Below are positions 46,027 through 55,122 of a stretch of DNA of 64,000 nt, piece after piece. The position numbers were made by a program, and so were the translations under genes. Below the pieces are notes generated by a model. That model was not told where the DNA came from. It worked only from the letters and a program-made list of their open reading frames with translations, and ran no database searches. The DNA comes from Neotamlana laminarinivorans (lineage in GTDB: Bacteria; Bacteroidota; Bacteroidia; Flavobacteriales; Flavobacteriaceae): assembly GCF_020523925.1 (NCBI RefSeq), contig NZ_JAJAPW010000004.1, positions 186,001 through 250,000 on the forward strand, in the 5' to 3' direction. Position 1 is the stretch's first letter; the number at the start of each line of letters is the position of its first letter.

Positions 46027-46434
46027 ATGGGAAGTCGTAAAAAACAAATGGCAGACGCTATTAAGGAAGCAAAGAAGCAAGTTGCTTTTGCAAAACTTAA
46101 TAACTGTCCTACATCACCAAGAAAAATGCGCTTAGTAGCCGATTTAGTAAGAGGTGAAAAGGTAGAAAATGCACTAAATATCTTAAAATTCAATCAGAAG
46201 GAAGCTTCAGGTCGTTTAGAAAAGTTATTACTTTCGGCTATTGCTAACTGGCAAGCTAAAAACGAAGATGCTGATGTTGAATCTGCTGAATTATTCGTAA
46301 AAGAGATTAGAGTAGATGGCGGATCAATGTTAAAAAGATTACGTCCAGCTCCTCAAGGTCGTGCACATAGAATCAGAAAACGTTCTAACCATGTAACACT
46401 TGTGGTTGGTGCTAACAATAACACACAAAGCTAA
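46027..46434 (+). CDS. rplV: 50S ribosomal protein L22
   Basis: 135 residues with an N-terminal extension of about 20 lysine-rich residues ([18 protein letters not shown]) compared with the E. coli protein. The core [18 protein letters not shown] and the tunnel-lining beta-hairpin (about 95-118, [20 protein letters not shown]) are intact. The extended N-terminus is a normal Bacteroidota feature as far as I recall. Confidence 0.96.
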   Translation: MGSRKKQMADAIKEAKKQVAFAKLNNCPTSPRKMRLVADLVRGEKVENALNILKFNQKEASGRLEKLLLSAIANWQAKNEDADVESAELFVKEIRVDGGSMLKRLRPAPQGRAHRIRKRSNHVTLVVGANNNTQS

Positions 46435-46443
46435 GATAGAAGT

Positions 46444-47163
46444 ATGGGACAAAAAACAAATCCAATCGGAAATCGCTTAGGTATTATCAGAGGATGGGAA
46501 TCTAACTGGTACGGAGGTAATGATTATGGAGATAAGCTTGCCGAAGACGATAAAATTAGAAAATACGTTCACGTACGTCTTTCTAAAGCTAGTGTAAGTA
46601 GAGTAATTATCGAACGTACTCTTAAACTTGTAACCGTTACTATCACTACAGCTCGCCCAGGTATCATTATTGGTAAAGGCGGACAAGAGGTAGACAAGTT
46701 AAAAGAAGAGCTTAAGAAAATTACTGGTAAAGAAGTTCAGATTAATATTTTTGAAATTAAAAGACCTGAACTAGATGCATTTTTAGTAGCATCAAGTATT
46801 GCAAGACAAATAGAAAATCGTATTTCTTATCGTCGTGCAATCAAAATGGCTATTGCTGCTACAATGCGTATGAACGCTGAAGGAATTAAAATCCAAATTA
46901 GTGGTCGTTTAAATGGAGCTGAAATGGCACGTTCTGAACACTACAAAGAAGGACGTATTCCTTTATCAACCTTTAGAGCCGATATTGATTATGCTTTAGT
47001 TGAAGCACACACTACTTATGGTAGATTAGGTGTAAAAGTATGGATCATGAAAGGCGAAGTATATGGTAAAAGAGAGCTTTCTCCGCTTGTAGGTTTATCT
47101 AAAAAGCAAGGAAAAGGTGGCGCTGGACGCGGAAATAAAGGACCTCGTCGCAGTAGAAAGTAA
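46444..47163 (+). CDS. rpsC: 30S ribosomal protein S3
   Basis: 239 residues. [20 protein letters not shown] opening, the KH domain motif [20 protein letters not shown] (about 72-91) and the C-terminal [20 protein letters not shown] with [11 protein letters not shown] are typical. The basic tail [15 protein letters not shown] is longer than in E. coli. S3 lines the mRNA entry channel and contributes helicase function. Confidence 0.98.
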   Translation: MGQKTNPIGNRLGIIRGWESNWYGGNDYGDKLAEDDKIRKYVHVRLSKASVSRVIIERTLKLVTVTITTARPGIIIGKGGQEVDKLKEELKKITGKEVQINIFEIKRPELDAFLVASSIARQIENRISYRRAIKMAIAATMRMNAEGIKIQISGRLNGAEMARSEHYKEGRIPLSTFRADIDYALVEAHTTYGRLGVKVWIMKGEVYGKRELSPLVGLSKKQGKGGAGRGNKGPRRSRK

Positions 47164-47184
47164 TTTTTTATAAAGTAAAGAAAC

Positions 47185-47604
47185 ATGTTACAGCCTAAAA
47201 GAACAAAATTTCGTAAGCAGCAAAAAGGACGTATGAAAGGAAATGCCGGTAGAGGGCATCAACTTTCAAACGGTACCTTTGGAATAAAAGCATTAGACTC
47301 TGTATTTATAACATCACGTCAAATTGAAGCAGCACGTATTGCCGCTACACGTTACATGAAAAGAGAAGGGCAACTTTGGATTAAAATATTTCCAGACAAG
47401 CCAATTACAAAAAAGCCTCTTGAAGTACGTATGGGTAAAGGTAAAGGTGCCGTAGAATTATGGGTAGCTGTTGTAAAACCAGGAAGAGTACTTTTTGAAA
47501 TAGGTGGTGTGCCATTAGACGTGGCTAAAGAAGCTTTACGTCTTGCAGCACAAAAACTACCAGTTAAAACTAAGTTTTTAATCGCTAGAGATTACGAAGC
47601 ATAA
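47185..47604 (+). CDS. rplP: 50S ribosomal protein L16
   Basis: 139 residues. [20 protein letters not shown] opening, the central [20 protein letters not shown] segment and the [20 protein letters not shown] loop near the A site. The conserved Arg corresponding to the hydroxylated position in some bacteria lies in this loop. Placed between rpsC and rpmC in the usual order. Confidence 0.97.
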   Translation: MLQPKRTKFRKQQKGRMKGNAGRGHQLSNGTFGIKALDSVFITSRQIEAARIAATRYMKREGQLWIKIFPDKPITKKPLEVRMGKGKGAVELWVAVVKPGRVLFEIGGVPLDVAKEALRLAAQKLPVKTKFLIARDYEA

Positions 47605-47616
47605 TAATTTAAGATT

Positions 47617-47808
47617 ATGAAACAATCAGAAATTAAAGAATTATCTGTTGCTGAGTTACAAGAAAAACTTAGTGAAGTAAAAAAGAGTTATTCAGACCTA
47701 AAATTGGCTCATGCAATTTCTCCTTTAGAAAATCCAATTCAATTACGTAGTGCAAGACGCACCGTTGCAAGAATTGCGACCGAATTAACTAAAAGAGATT
47801 CACAATAA
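47617..47808 (+). CDS. rpmC: 50S ribosomal protein L29
   Basis: 63 residues, two-helix protein at the tunnel exit. MKQSEIKELSVAELQEKLSE and ARRTVARIATELTKRD match the family. Short length is normal. 12 bases after rplP and 12 before rpsQ. Confidence 0.95.
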   Translation: MKQSEIKELSVAELQEKLSEVKKSYSDLKLAHAISPLENPIQLRSARRTVARIATELTKRDSQ

Positions 47809-47820
47809 TTCTGCTTAAAT

Positions 47821-48078
47821 ATGGAAACAAGAAATTTAAGAAAAGAACGTATAGGAGTTGTTACAAGTAACAAAATGCAGAAATCAATTGTGGTTTCTGA
47901 GGTGAAAAAAGTAAAACACCCTATGTATGGAAAGTTCGTGTTAAAAACAAAAAAATATGTTGCGCACGACGAGAAAAATGACTGCAACGAAGGAGATACT
48001 GTAAGAATCATGGAAACACGACCTTTAAGTAAATCTAAATGTTGGAGATTAGTTGAAATAATTGAAAGAGCGAAATAA
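47821..48078 (+). CDS. rpsQ: 30S ribosomal protein S17
   Basis: 85 residues, OB-fold. [20 protein letters not shown] opening and [20 protein letters not shown] tail are diagnostic of S17, an early 16S 5'-domain binder. Two bases before rplN, suggesting coupling. Confidence 0.96.
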   Translation: METRNLRKERIGVVTSNKMQKSIVVSEVKKVKHPMYGKFVLKTKKYVAHDEKNDCNEGDTVRIMETRPLSKSKCWRLVEIIERAK

Positions 48079-48080
48079 TT

Positions 48081-48449
48081 ATGGTACAGCAAGAATCAAG
48101 ATTAAAAGTAGCAGATAACACTGGAGCAAAGGAAGTTTTAACTATCCGAGTTCTAGGTGGTACTAAAAGAAGATACGCTTCTGTAGGTGATAAAATTGTA
48201 GTTTCTGTTAAAGATGCTACACCAAACGGTAATATTAAAAAAGGAGCCGTATCAACTGCAGTAGTAGTGCGTACTGTAAAAGAAGTAAGAAGACCAGATG
48301 GATCTTATATTAGATTCGATGATAATGCTTGTGTTTTATTAAACCCAGCGGGTGAGATGAGAGGTACACGTGTTTTTGGTCCTGTTGCTAGAGAACTTCG
48401 TGATAAACAATTCATGAAAATTGTATCATTAGCACCAGAAGTGCTTTAA
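48081..48449 (+). CDS. rplN: 50S ribosomal protein L14
   Basis: 122 residues, the standard length. [20 protein letters not shown] opening, the [19 protein letters not shown] segment and [20 protein letters not shown] are strongly conserved. L14 forms an intersubunit bridge and is the RsfS docking site in other bacteria. First gene of the classical spc set. Confidence 0.98.
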   Translation: MVQQESRLKVADNTGAKEVLTIRVLGGTKRRYASVGDKIVVSVKDATPNGNIKKGAVSTAVVVRTVKEVRRPDGSYIRFDDNACVLLNPAGEMRGTRVFGPVARELRDKQFMKIVSLAPEVL

Positions 48450-48461
48450 TACATTATTAAG

Positions 48462-48773
48462 ATGACAAAGCTTAAAATTAAAACTGGAGATACTGTAAAA
48501 GTAATTGCTGGCGACCATAAAGGTAGCGAAGGTAAGGTACAAAAGGTATTAATAGAAAAAAACAAAGCCATTGTTGAGGGAGTAAATTTGGTTAAGAAAC
48601 ATACTAAACCAAGTGCTCAAAACCCACAAGGAGGCATTGTAGAGAAGGAAGCACCAATTCACATCTCTAACTTATCGTTGTTAACTTCTAAAGGAGAAGC
48701 AACGAGAGTGGGGTACAGAGTAGAAGGTGATAAGAAAGTAAGATTCTCATTAAAATCTAATGAAGTAATATAG
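48462..48773 (+). CDS. rplX: 50S ribosomal protein L24
   Basis: 103 residues. KOW motif at the N-terminus ([20 protein letters not shown]), then [20 protein letters not shown] and [10 protein letters not shown]24 starts 50S assembly by binding 23S domain I. Two bases before rplE. Confidence 0.96.
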   Translation: MTKLKIKTGDTVKVIAGDHKGSEGKVQKVLIEKNKAIVEGVNLVKKHTKPSAQNPQGGIVEKEAPIHISNLSLLTSKGEATRVGYRVEGDKKVRFSLKSNEVI

Positions 48774-48775
48774 TT

Positions 48776-49327
48776 ATGGCATATTCACCTAGACTTAAAG
48801 AAGAGTATAAAAGCAAAGTAATTGCAGCTCTTACAGACGAATTTGGATATCAAAATGTAATGCAAGTTCCTAAACTACAAAAGATAGTTATATCTAAAGG
48901 TGTTGGGGCTGCAGTTGCAGATAAAAAATTAATAGACTATGCTGTTGAAGAATTAACAACAATATCTGGTCAAAAAGCTGTAGCTACTTTATCTAAAAAG
49001 GATGTTGCTTCTTTTAAATTACGTAAAGGTATGCCAATTGGAGCAAAAGTAACTTTACGTGGAGAAAGAATGTATGAATTTTTAGATAGATTAGTAACTT
49101 CTGCCTTACCTCGTGTAAGAGATTTTAATGGTATCAAAGCTACAGGTTTCGATGGTCGTGGTAATTACAACCTTGGAATCACTGAACAAATAATCTTTCC
49201 TGAAATAAATATCGATAAGGTTAATAAAATTTCAGGTATGGATATTACATTTGTAACATCTGCCGAAACAGATAAGGAAGCAAAATCATTATTAACTGAA
49301 TTAGGGTTACCTTTTAAAAAGAACTAA
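48776..49327 (+). CDS. rplE: 50S ribosomal protein L5
   Basis: 183 residues. [20 protein letters not shown] opening, [20 protein letters not shown] and the [21 protein letters not shown]-terminal motif are diagnostic. L5 binds 5S rRNA and touches P-site tRNA. Three bases before rpsN. Confidence 0.98.
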   Translation: MAYSPRLKEEYKSKVIAALTDEFGYQNVMQVPKLQKIVISKGVGAAVADKKLIDYAVEELTTISGQKAVATLSKKDVASFKLRKGMPIGAKVTLRGERMYEFLDRLVTSALPRVRDFNGIKATGFDGRGNYNLGITEQIIFPEINIDKVNKISGMDITFVTSAETDKEAKSLLTELGLPFKKN

Positions 49328-49330
49328 GAT

Positions 49331-49600
49331 ATGGCTAAAGAATCAATGAAAGCCCGTGAGGTAAAAAGAGCTAAAACAGTAGCTAAATATGCTGAGAAAA
49401 GAAAAGCTTTAAAAGAAGCTGGAGATTACGAAGCATTACAAAAGTTACCAAAAAACGCTTCTCCAGTTCGTATGCATAATAGATGTAAGCTTACTGGAAG
49501 ACCTAAAGGTTACATGAGAAACTTTGGTATTTCTCGTGTAATGTTTAGAGAAATGGCTAACAAAGGCTTAATCCCAGGGGTTAAAAAAGCTAGTTGGTAA
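49331..49600 (+). CDS. rpsN: 30S ribosomal protein S14 (zinc-independent long form)
   Basis: 89 residues. This is the long C-minus form: the positions holding two CxxC pairs in zinc-binding S14 are not Cys pairs here ([20 protein letters not shown] has a single Cys). The [22 protein letters not shown]-like tail, cut here to its key residues, is typical. No zinc-responsive duplicate is seen in the window. Followed by a 73-base spacer that contains a hairpin. Confidence 0.96.
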   Translation: MAKESMKAREVKRAKTVAKYAEKRKALKEAGDYEALQKLPKNASPVRMHNRCKLTGRPKGYMRNFGISRVMFREMANKGLIPGVKKASW

Positions 49601-49617
49601 AAAAAGAATTATAAATT

Positions 49618-49653
49618 GGTTTTAGGTTCAAGAGAAAGAGTTTCTTGAAAACC
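49618..49653 (+). promoter_or_regulatory. Hairpin in the rpsN-rpsH spacer
   Basis: Arms GGTTTT/AAAACC and CAAGA/TCTTG are separated on the 5' side by a 5-base bulge, with a 9-base loop. No T run follows, so it is not a terminator. It is the only sizeable spacer in this part of the spc operon and sits 20 bases before rpsH. S8 is a known autoregulator in E. coli, so an RNA control site is conceivable but unproven. Confidence 0.4.
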
Positions 49654-49673
49654 ACTACCGCAAATTAATAAAT

Positions 49674-50072
49674 ATGTATACAGATCCAATCGCGGATTAT
49701 CTTACTAGAATTAGAAACGCAGTGCGTGCTAACCACAGAGTGGTTGAGATTCCTGCTTCTAATTTAAAGAAAAACATAACTAAAATATTATTTGAACAAG
49801 GATATATTTTAAGTTATAAGTTTGATGATTCAACTGTACAAGGAACAATTAAAATTGCTCTTAAGTACAACAAAGAAACAAAAGAACCAGTAATTAAAAA
49901 ACTTCAACGCATTAGTACTCCAGGTTTACGTAAGTATGCGGGTGCTGATGAGTTACCAAGAATTCTTAATGGTTTAGGTATTGCCATTGTTTCTACATCT
50001 CATGGTGTAATGACAGGTAAACAAGCTAAAAAAGAGAATGTAGGTGGTGAAGTTTTATGTTACGTTTACTAA
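49674..50072 (+). CDS. rpsH: 30S ribosomal protein S8
   Basis: 132 residues. [20 protein letters not shown] opening and the C-terminal [20 protein letters not shown] signature (ST-SxG-x3) are diagnostic. S8 binds 16S helix 21 and, in E. coli, represses the spc operon at rplE. Here it follows a hairpin-containing spacer; rplF is 18 bases downstream. Confidence 0.98.
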   Translation: MYTDPIADYLTRIRNAVRANHRVVEIPASNLKKNITKILFEQGYILSYKFDDSTVQGTIKIALKYNKETKEPVIKKLQRISTPGLRKYAGADELPRILNGLGIAIVSTSHGVMTGKQAKKENVGGEVLCYVY

Positions 50073-50090
50073 TTTTAAAACCTAATAGAA

Positions 50091-50633
50091 ATGTCAAGAA
50101 TAGGAAAAAATCCAGTAGCCATTCCAGAGGGTGTAACAGTTAGTGTTAAAGATAACACTGTAACTGTAAAAGGAAAATTAGGAGAATTAACTCAAAGTTT
50201 CGATACAGTAGCAATTGAAGTAGAAGAAGGAAACGTTATTGTTTCACGCTCTGCTGAAACTAAAGATCATAAAGCTAAACACGGTTTATACAGAGCCTTA
50301 ATTGCAAACATGATTGAAGGTGTATCAAAAGGATGGACAAAAGAATTAGAATTGGTTGGTGTAGGTTACAGAGCATCAAACCAAGGACAAAAATTAGACC
50401 TTGCTATTGGTTTTTCACATAACATTGTTATGGATATTGCTCCAGAAGTTAAAGTGGAAACTGTTTCTGAAAAAGGAAAGAATCCAATTGTAAAACTATC
50501 TTCTTTTGACAAACAACTTGTTGGTCAAGTTGCTGCAAAAATTCGCGGTTTCAGAAAACCTGAACCTTACAAAGGAAAAGGTATTAAGTTTGTTGGTGAG
50601 GAAATTAGAAGAAAAGCAGGTAAATCAGCTTAA
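50091..50633 (+). CDS. rplF: 50S ribosomal protein L6
   Basis: 180 residues, two tandem L6 folds. [20 protein letters not shown] opening, [20 protein letters not shown] in the second repeat and [18 protein letters not shown] tail are typical. Located near the sarcin-ricin loop. 11 bases before rplR. Confidence 0.98.
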   Translation: MSRIGKNPVAIPEGVTVSVKDNTVTVKGKLGELTQSFDTVAIEVEEGNVIVSRSAETKDHKAKHGLYRALIANMIEGVSKGWTKELELVGVGYRASNQGQKLDLAIGFSHNIVMDIAPEVKVETVSEKGKNPIVKLSSFDKQLVGQVAAKIRGFRKPEPYKGKGIKFVGEEIRRKAGKSA

Positions 50634-50644
50634 TAAATTTAGTT

Positions 50645-51001
50645 ATGGCATTAACAAAGAACGAAAGAAGATTAAGAATAAAAAACAGAATTCGTAAGGT
50701 TGTTTCTGGTACAGAAGCAAGACCTAGATTAGCTGTTTACAGAAGTAATAAAGAAATTTATGCTCAAATAGTTGATGATGTAACTGGTGTAACACTAGGT
50801 TCAGCATCTTCAAGAGATAAAAGTATAGATACTGCTAAAGTTAATAAAGTTGAAGCTGCTAAATTAGTAGGTAAGGCTATAGCTGAGAAAGCACTTAAAG
50901 CAGGTATAGAAACTATCGCTTTCGATAGAGGTGGTTATTTATACCATGGTAGAGTAAAATCATTAGCTGAAGGAGCTAGAGAGGCAGGACTTAAATTCTA
51001 A
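50645..51001 (+). CDS. rplR: 50S ribosomal protein L18
   Basis: 118 residues. Basic N-terminus ([20 protein letters not shown]), [18 protein letters not shown] and the C-terminal [20 protein letters not shown] are diagnostic. L18 binds 5S rRNA together with L5. Six bases before rpsE. Confidence 0.98.
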   Translation: MALTKNERRLRIKNRIRKVVSGTEARPRLAVYRSNKEIYAQIVDDVTGVTLGSASSRDKSIDTAKVNKVEAAKLVGKAIAEKALKAGIETIAFDRGGYLYHGRVKSLAEGAREAGLKF

Positions 51002-51007
51002 GATATT

Positions 51008-51532
51008 ATGTTTCAAAAATATAAAAGCGCAGAGTTAGTAAAACCAAGTGGATTAGATCTTAAAGATCGTTTAGTTGGTGTACAGAGAGTTACAAAAGTA
51101 ACTAAAGGTGGTAGAGCATTTGGTTTTTCGGCAATCGTTGTGGTTGGTGATGAAGCTGGTGTTGTAGGACAAGGTTTAGGAAAATCTAAAGACGTTGCTA
51201 GTGCAATTGCAAAAGCCGTTGAAGATGCTAAAAAAAATCTAGTTCGTATTCCTATTATTAAAGGAACTTTACCTCATGAACAAAAAGGTAAATATGGTGG
51301 TGCAAGAGTAAATATTATTCCTGCTGCTCCTGGTACAGGGGTAATCGCTGGTGGTGCTGTAAGAACAGTATTAGAAGCCGTTGGTGTACACGATGTATTA
51401 TCAAAATCTCAAGGGTCTTCAAACCCTCACAATGTTGTAAAAGCAACTTTTGATGCTTTATTACAATTAAGAGATGCAAAAACTATTGCTAGAGATAGAG
51501 GTATTACACTTCAACAAGTTTTTAACGCTTAA
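51008..51532 (+). CDS. rpsE: 30S ribosomal protein S5
   Basis: 174 residues. The dsRNA-binding-like N-domain has [20 protein letters not shown], and the C-domain contains [20 protein letters not shown] and the [19 protein letters not shown] motif. S5 contributes to decoding accuracy and mRNA unwinding. 12 bases before rpmD. Confidence 0.98.
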   Translation: MFQKYKSAELVKPSGLDLKDRLVGVQRVTKVTKGGRAFGFSAIVVVGDEAGVVGQGLGKSKDVASAIAKAVEDAKKNLVRIPIIKGTLPHEQKGKYGGARVNIIPAAPGTGVIAGGAVRTVLEAVGVHDVLSKSQGSSNPHNVVKATFDALLQLRDAKTIARDRGITLQQVFNA

Positions 51533-51544
51533 TAACAGACAGAA

Positions 51545-51724
51545 ATGGCAAAGATTAAAGTAACAAAAGTTAAAAGCGCAATCAATCGTACTTTAAGACA
51601 AAAAAGAACTTTAGAAGCTCTAGGTCTTAAAAAGATTGGACAAGTAAAAGAGTTTGAAGCTACACCAAATATTCTTGGTATGGTTGCAAAAGTGTCACAT
51701 TTAGTTTCTGTTGAAGAAGCTTAA
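51545..51724 (+). CDS. rpmD: 50S ribosomal protein L30
   Basis: A small 59-residue gene found by reading the spacer between rpsE and rplO. The product begins MAKIKVTKVKSAINRTLRQK and contains LEALGLKKIGQ and a VAKVSHLVSVEEA end, matching bacterial L30 in length and pattern. Position between S5 and L15 is canonical. No frame disruption. Confidence 0.95.
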   Translation: MAKIKVTKVKSAINRTLRQKRTLEALGLKKIGQVKEFEATPNILGMVAKVSHLVSVEEA

Positions 51725-51740
51725 AAAATAAAACTGAAAA

Positions 51741-52193
51741 ATGGATTTAAGTAATTTAAAACCTGCACAAGGTTCAGTAAAAAACCAAGGAAAACGTATT
51801 GGTCGTGGTCAAGGTTCTGGTAAAGGTGGTACCGCTACACGTGGTCACAAAGGAGCTAAATCACGTTCAGGTTATTCTAAAAAATTAGGTTTTGAAGGTG
51901 GACAAATGCCTCTTCAAAGACGTGTTCCTAAGTTTGGTTTTACAAACATTAACCGTGTAGAGTATCAAGGTGTAAATTTAGACACTTTACAACAATTGGT
52001 TGATGACAAGAAAATTAATGATACTGTAGATTTTGAATCATTATTCGCAAACCGTTTAGTTGGTAAAAACGATTTAGTAAAAATATTAGGTCGTGGTGAA
52101 TTAAAAGCAAAATTAAAAGTATCTGCTCATAAGTTTACTGCATCCGCTAAAGCTGCTATTGAAGCTGCTGGTGGTGAAGCTGTAACAATTTAA
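51741..52193 (+). CDS. rplO: 50S ribosomal protein L15
   Basis: 150 residues. Glycine/basic-rich N-terminal tail (GKRIGRGQGSGKGGTATRGH, then GAKSRSGYSKKLGFEGGQMP), which threads through 23S rRNA, and a folded C-terminal domain with LKVSAHKFTASAKAAIEAAG. 14 bases before secY, the usual pairing. Confidence 0.98.
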   Translation: MDLSNLKPAQGSVKNQGKRIGRGQGSGKGGTATRGHKGAKSRSGYSKKLGFEGGQMPLQRRVPKFGFTNINRVEYQGVNLDTLQQLVDDKKINDTVDFESLFANRLVGKNDLVKILGRGELKAKLKVSAHKFTASAKAAIEAAGGEAVTI

Positions 52194-52207
52194 GACATTT
52201 TATACGT

Positions 52208-53554
52208 ATGAAGTTTATAGAATCAATTAAAAATGTATGGAAAATCGAGGAACTAAGAAACCGTATTGTGGTTACTTTAACCTTGTTATTAGTTTATCGA
52301 TTTGGTGCACAAGTAGTTTTACCAGGTATAGATGCAGCTCAATTAAGTGGATTATCTGACAGTACAGATAGTGGCTTATTAGGTTTACTTAATGCTTTCA
52401 CTGGTGGTGCTTTTGCAAATGCTTCAGTATTTGCTCTTGGTATTATGCCATACATTTCTGCTTCTATTGTTGTACAATTAATGGGAATAGCTATTCCATA
52501 TTTACAGAAGTTACAAAAGGAAGGAGCTAGTGGCCAAAAGAAAATTACACAAATAACACGTTGGTTAACAATAGCTATCTGTTTATTACAAGCCCCTGGT
52601 TACTTAGCAAGCTTACCTGCATTAGGTATTCCACAAAGTGCCTTTTTATTAGGTACAGGGTTTACATTTTATTTTTCTTCAGTTTCCATTTTAGTAACAG
52701 GCTGTATTTTTGCTATGTGGTTAGGTGAAAGAATTACTGATAAAGGAATTGGTAATGGTATTTCATTATTAATTATGGTAGGTATTATTGCTACATTACC
52801 ACAAGCATTTTTGCAAAACGCAGCTACCAGGTTAGAAGGAAATAATGTTATGTTAATTCTTTTTGAACTTGTAATATGGTTTGTAATTATATTGGCATCT
52901 ATTATGTTAGTAATGGGTGTTCGTAAAATTGCTGTACAATATGCTAGAAGAACTGCTACTGGAGGTTATGAAAAGGCTGCTGTGGCTGGTTCTAGACAAT
53001 ACATACCGTTAAAATTAAACGCTTCAGGTGTAATGCCAATTATATTTGCTCAAGCAATTATGTTTGTGCCAGGTTTAGTTGGTGGTTCTTCTTTCCTAAA
53101 AGATACCAGTTTTGGTGCATGGTTAACAACAAATTATTCAGATTTATTTGGTTTCACATATAACCTAACATTTGCTTTATTAATTATTGTGTTCACATAT
53201 TTTTATACAGCAATTACAGTACCTACTAATAAAATGGCCGACGATTTAAAGCGTAGTGGTGGGTTTATACCAGGTATTCGTCCAGGTTCTGAAACATCTG
53301 AGTATTTAGATAAAATTATGTCTCAAATAACTTTACCAGGCTCTATATTTTTAGCTCTAATAGCAGTTTTTCCTGCAATTATTGTTAAACTTATGGGAGT
53401 ACAACAGACATGGGCTATGTTTTTTGGTGGCACATCATTGTTAATTATGGTTGGAGTTGCAATAGATACTATGCAACAAATTAATTCTTATTTGTTAAAT
53501 AGACACTATGATGGTTTGATGAAAACAGGTAAAAATAGAAAGGCAGTAGCTTAA
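52208..53554 (+). CDS. secY: Preprotein translocase subunit SecY
   Basis: Protein-conducting channel of the inner membrane, 448 residues with about ten membrane spans. Family marks include the N-terminal [20 protein letters not shown], the plug region after span 1 ([20 protein letters not shown]), [35 protein letters not shown] and the cytosolic loop [20 protein letters not shown]. Directly after rplO and 10 bases before infA. The adk and map genes that often follow secY are absent here. Confidence 0.98.
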   Translation: MKFIESIKNVWKIEELRNRIVVTLTLLLVYRFGAQVVLPGIDAAQLSGLSDSTDSGLLGLLNAFTGGAFANASVFALGIMPYISASIVVQLMGIAIPYLQKLQKEGASGQKKITQITRWLTIAICLLQAPGYLASLPALGIPQSAFLLGTGFTFYFSSVSILVTGCIFAMWLGERITDKGIGNGISLLIMVGIIATLPQAFLQNAATRLEGNNVMLILFELVIWFVIILASIMLVMGVRKIAVQYARRTATGGYEKAAVAGSRQYIPLKLNASGVMPIIFAQAIMFVPGLVGGSSFLKDTSFGAWLTTNYSDLFGFTYNLTFALLIIVFTYFYTAITVPTNKMADDLKRSGGFIPGIRPGSETSEYLDKIMSQITLPGSIFLALIAVFPAIIVKLMGVQQTWAMFFGGTSLLIMVGVAIDTMQQINSYLLNRHYDGLMKTGKNRKAVA

Positions 53555-53564
53555 TTATTATACT

Positions 53565-53780
53565 ATGGCAAAACAAGCAGCAATTGAGCAAGACGGAACA
53601 ATTATAGAAGCATTATCTAATGCTATGTTTCGTGTAGAGTTAGAAAATGGTCATATAGTGACCGCACATATATCTGGTAAAATGCGTATGCATTATATAA
53701 AATTATTACCAGGTGATAAAGTAAAATTAGAAATGAGTCCTTATGATTTAACTAAGGCTCGTATAACTTATAGATACTAA
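53565..53780 (+). CDS. infA: Translation initiation factor IF-1
   Basis: 71 residues, OB-fold factor that occupies the 30S A site during initiation. [40 protein letters not shown] and the [13 protein letters not shown] tail are diagnostic. It sits between secY and rpmJ, and a 77-base spacer of phased 7-base repeats follows. Confidence 0.97.
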   Translation: MAKQAAIEQDGTIIEALSNAMFRVELENGHIVTAHISGKMRMHYIKLLPGDKVKLEMSPYDLTKARITYRY

Positions 53781-53791
53781 TACTAAAAAAC

Positions 53792-53854
53792 GTTCAAAGT
53801 TCAAAGTTCAAAGTTTTAAGTTGAACCTTGAATTTAGAACCTTGAATATTGAAT
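53792..53854. repeat. Phased heptamer array between infA and rpmJ
   Basis: Nine units of 7 bases in uninterrupted register: three perfect GTTCAAA copies, then GTTTTAA, then five TTGAA-containing units such as CTTGAAT. The first half (GTTCAAA) and second half (TTGAAC-like) are complementary, so the transcript could fold into a long imperfect hairpin. It ends 3 bases before the rpmJ start. Confidence 0.75.
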
Positions 53855-53857
53855 ATT

Positions 53858-53974
53858 ATGAAAGTAAGAGCATCAGTAAAGAAAAGAAGCGCAGATTGTA
53901 AAATTGTGCGTAGAAAAGGTAGACTTTACGTTATTAACAAAAAGAATCCTAGATTTAAACAAAGACAAGGATAA
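53858..53974 (+). CDS. rpmJ: 50S ribosomal protein L36 (zinc-free form)
   Basis: A 38-residue gene found by reading the infA-rpsM spacer. The product begins [20 protein letters not shown] and ends RFKQRQG, a full-length L36. Only one Cys (residue 14) of the zinc ribbon Cys-Cys-Cys-His set remains; the others are Ser, Asn and Phe. This is the zinc-independent variant usual in Bacteroidota. It is flanked on both sides by heptamer-based spacers. Confidence 0.95.
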   Translation: MKVRASVKKRSADCKIVRRKGRLYVINKKNPRFKQRQG

Positions 53975-53984
53975 AAAAATAATG

Positions 53985-54075
53985 GTCATTAGTAATTAGA
54001 CGTTAGATGAATCTGTTTGAAATAGAAATGTTTAGGATTCTAACAACTAAAAGCTAACAACTAAAAACTAAAATC
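53985..54075. repeat. Heptamer-phased palindromic element A (rpmJ-rpsM spacer)
   Basis: Thirteen 7-base units in register. The left arm is made of units ending in TTA (GTCATTA, GTAATTA, GACGTTA). The core GAATCTGTTTGAAAT ... GTTTAGGATTC has complementary ends (GAATC/GATTC). The right arm is made of TAACAAC and TAAAAGC-type units. The arms are roughly complementary (TTAG against CTAA). It ends 3 bases before the rpsM start. A homologous element lies after rpsM. Confidence 0.8.
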
Positions 54076-54078
54076 GAA

Positions 54079-54447
54079 ATGGCAAGAATTGCAGGTGTAG
54101 ACATACCAAAAAACAAAAGAGGAGTTATCTCTTTAACTTATATCTACGGAGTAGGTAGAAGCAGAGCAAAAGAAATTTTAGCTACAGCTAAAGTTGATGA
54201 AAGTACTAAAGTTCAAGATTGGACAGACGATGATATTAGCGGAATTCGTGAAGCTATTGGAGCGTTTACAATTGAAGGTGAGTTACGTTCTGAAACTCAA
54301 TTAAACATTAAACGTTTAATGGATATAGGATGTAACAGAGGTATTCGTCATAGAGCTGGTCTTCCTTTAAGAGGACAACGTACTAAAAACAACTCTAGAA
54401 CAAGAAAAGGAAAAAGAAAAACTGTTGCTAACAAGAAAAAAGCATAA
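54079..54447 (+). CDS. rpsM: 30S ribosomal protein S13
   Basis: 122 residues. [20 protein letters not shown] opening, helix-two-turns-helix [12 protein letters not shown], and the C-terminal [20 protein letters not shown] basic tail are diagnostic. S13 contacts P-site tRNA and forms subunit bridges. Unlike most of the operon it is flanked on both sides by about 100-base heptamer-based elements that resemble each other. Confidence 0.98.
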   Translation: MARIAGVDIPKNKRGVISLTYIYGVGRSRAKEILATAKVDESTKVQDWTDDDISGIREAIGAFTIEGELRSETQLNIKRLMDIGCNRGIRHRAGLPLRGQRTKNNSRTRKGKRKTVANKKKA

Positions 54448-54463
54448 GTAAAATAATTTAACA

Positions 54464-54562
54464 GTCATTAGTTCATTAGTATTTGGACGTTAGAAGAATC
54501 TGTTTGAAATGTAAAAGTTTAGGATTCCAATAACTAAAAGCTAGCAACTAAAAACTAAAAGA
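54464..54562. repeat. Heptamer-phased palindromic element B (rpsM-rpsK spacer)
   Basis: A near copy of element A on the other side of rpsM: the same GTCATTA start, the GACGTTAGA and GAATCTGTTTGAAAT core, the AGTTTAGGATTC closing arm and TAAAAGC/TAAAAAC units to the end, with one inserted base and scattered substitutions. It ends 2 bases before the rpsK start. Confidence 0.8.
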
Positions 54563-54564
54563 AT

Positions 54565-54948
54565 ATGGCAAAAACAAGCACAAAAAAACGTAAAGTTATT
54601 GTTGAGTCTGTAGGTGAAGCTCACGTTACAGCATCATTTAACAATATCATTATTTCACTTACCAATAAAAATGGAGACGTTATTTCATGGTCTTCTGCTG
54701 GTAAAATGGGATTTAGAGGTTCAAAGAAAAACACACCTTATGCAGCTCAATTAGCTGCTGAAGATGCTGCAGGAGTAGCGTCAGAAGCAGGTTTAAAGAA
54801 AGTAAAGGTATACGTTAAAGGACCAGGTAATGGTAGAGAATCTGCTATTCGTTCAATCCATAATGCAGGTATCGAAGTTACAGAAATTATCGATGTAACT
54901 CCATTACCACATAACGGTTGTCGTCCTCCAAAACGTCGTAGAGTATAA
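54565..54948 (+). CDS. rpsK: 30S ribosomal protein S11
   Basis: 127 residues. [20 protein letters not shown], the [20 protein letters not shown] loop and the C-terminal [18 protein letters not shown] are diagnostic. S11 lines the mRNA exit region of the 30S platform. The gene is followed, unusually within an alpha operon, by an intrinsic terminator and a new promoter. Confidence 0.98.
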   Translation: MAKTSTKKRKVIVESVGEAHVTASFNNIIISLTNKNGDVISWSSAGKMGFRGSKKNTPYAAQLAAEDAAGVASEAGLKKVKVYVKGPGNGRESAIRSIHNAGIEVTEIIDVTPLPHNGCRPPKRRRV

Positions 54949-54970
54949 TTACATTTTAATGTAAGTTAAA

Positions 54971-55007
54971 TAAATATCAGCTATATATAGCTGATATTTA
55001 TTTTTTT
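54971..55007 (+). terminator. Intrinsic terminator after rpsK (30-base perfect palindrome)
   Basis: TAAATATCAGCTATA and its exact reverse complement form a 30-base palindrome, followed immediately by seven Ts. It starts 22 bases beyond the rpsK stop and is followed by a -7 box for the next unit. The stem is AT-rich, so read-through is possible. Confidence 0.75.
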
Positions 55008-55010
55008 ATG

Positions 55011-55019
55011 TACATTTGC
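55011..55019 (+). promoter_or_regulatory. -7 box of a promoter for rpsD-rpoA-rplQ
   Basis: TACATTTGC is a full match to TAnnTTTGC, placed 4 bases after the terminator T run and 103 bases before the rpsD start. No TTTG is found at -33, where the terminator palindrome lies. Confidence 0.55.
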
Positions 55020-55050
55020 AAACCGAAAAAATAATATAAACAAGTATTAA

Positions 55051-55108
55051 TGAGAGATTAACGTTTGTCGAAGGATAAGATTAAGACCTTAATTCACAAA
55101 CACTCTCT
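55051..55108 (+). promoter_or_regulatory. Folded leader upstream of rpsD (candidate S4 autoregulatory RNA)
   Basis: Nested complementary segments: AGAGA (55053-55057) with TCTCT (55104-55108), GTTTGT (55063-55068) with ACAAAC (55096-55101), and AAGG (55071-55074) with CCTT (55087-55090). They form a three-tier stem with internal loops inside the predicted leader of rpsD. S4 controls its own mRNA in several bacteria, so this is a plausible S4 target. The function is inferred. Confidence 0.45.
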
Positions 55109-55122
55109 AAATTTAATTTAAA

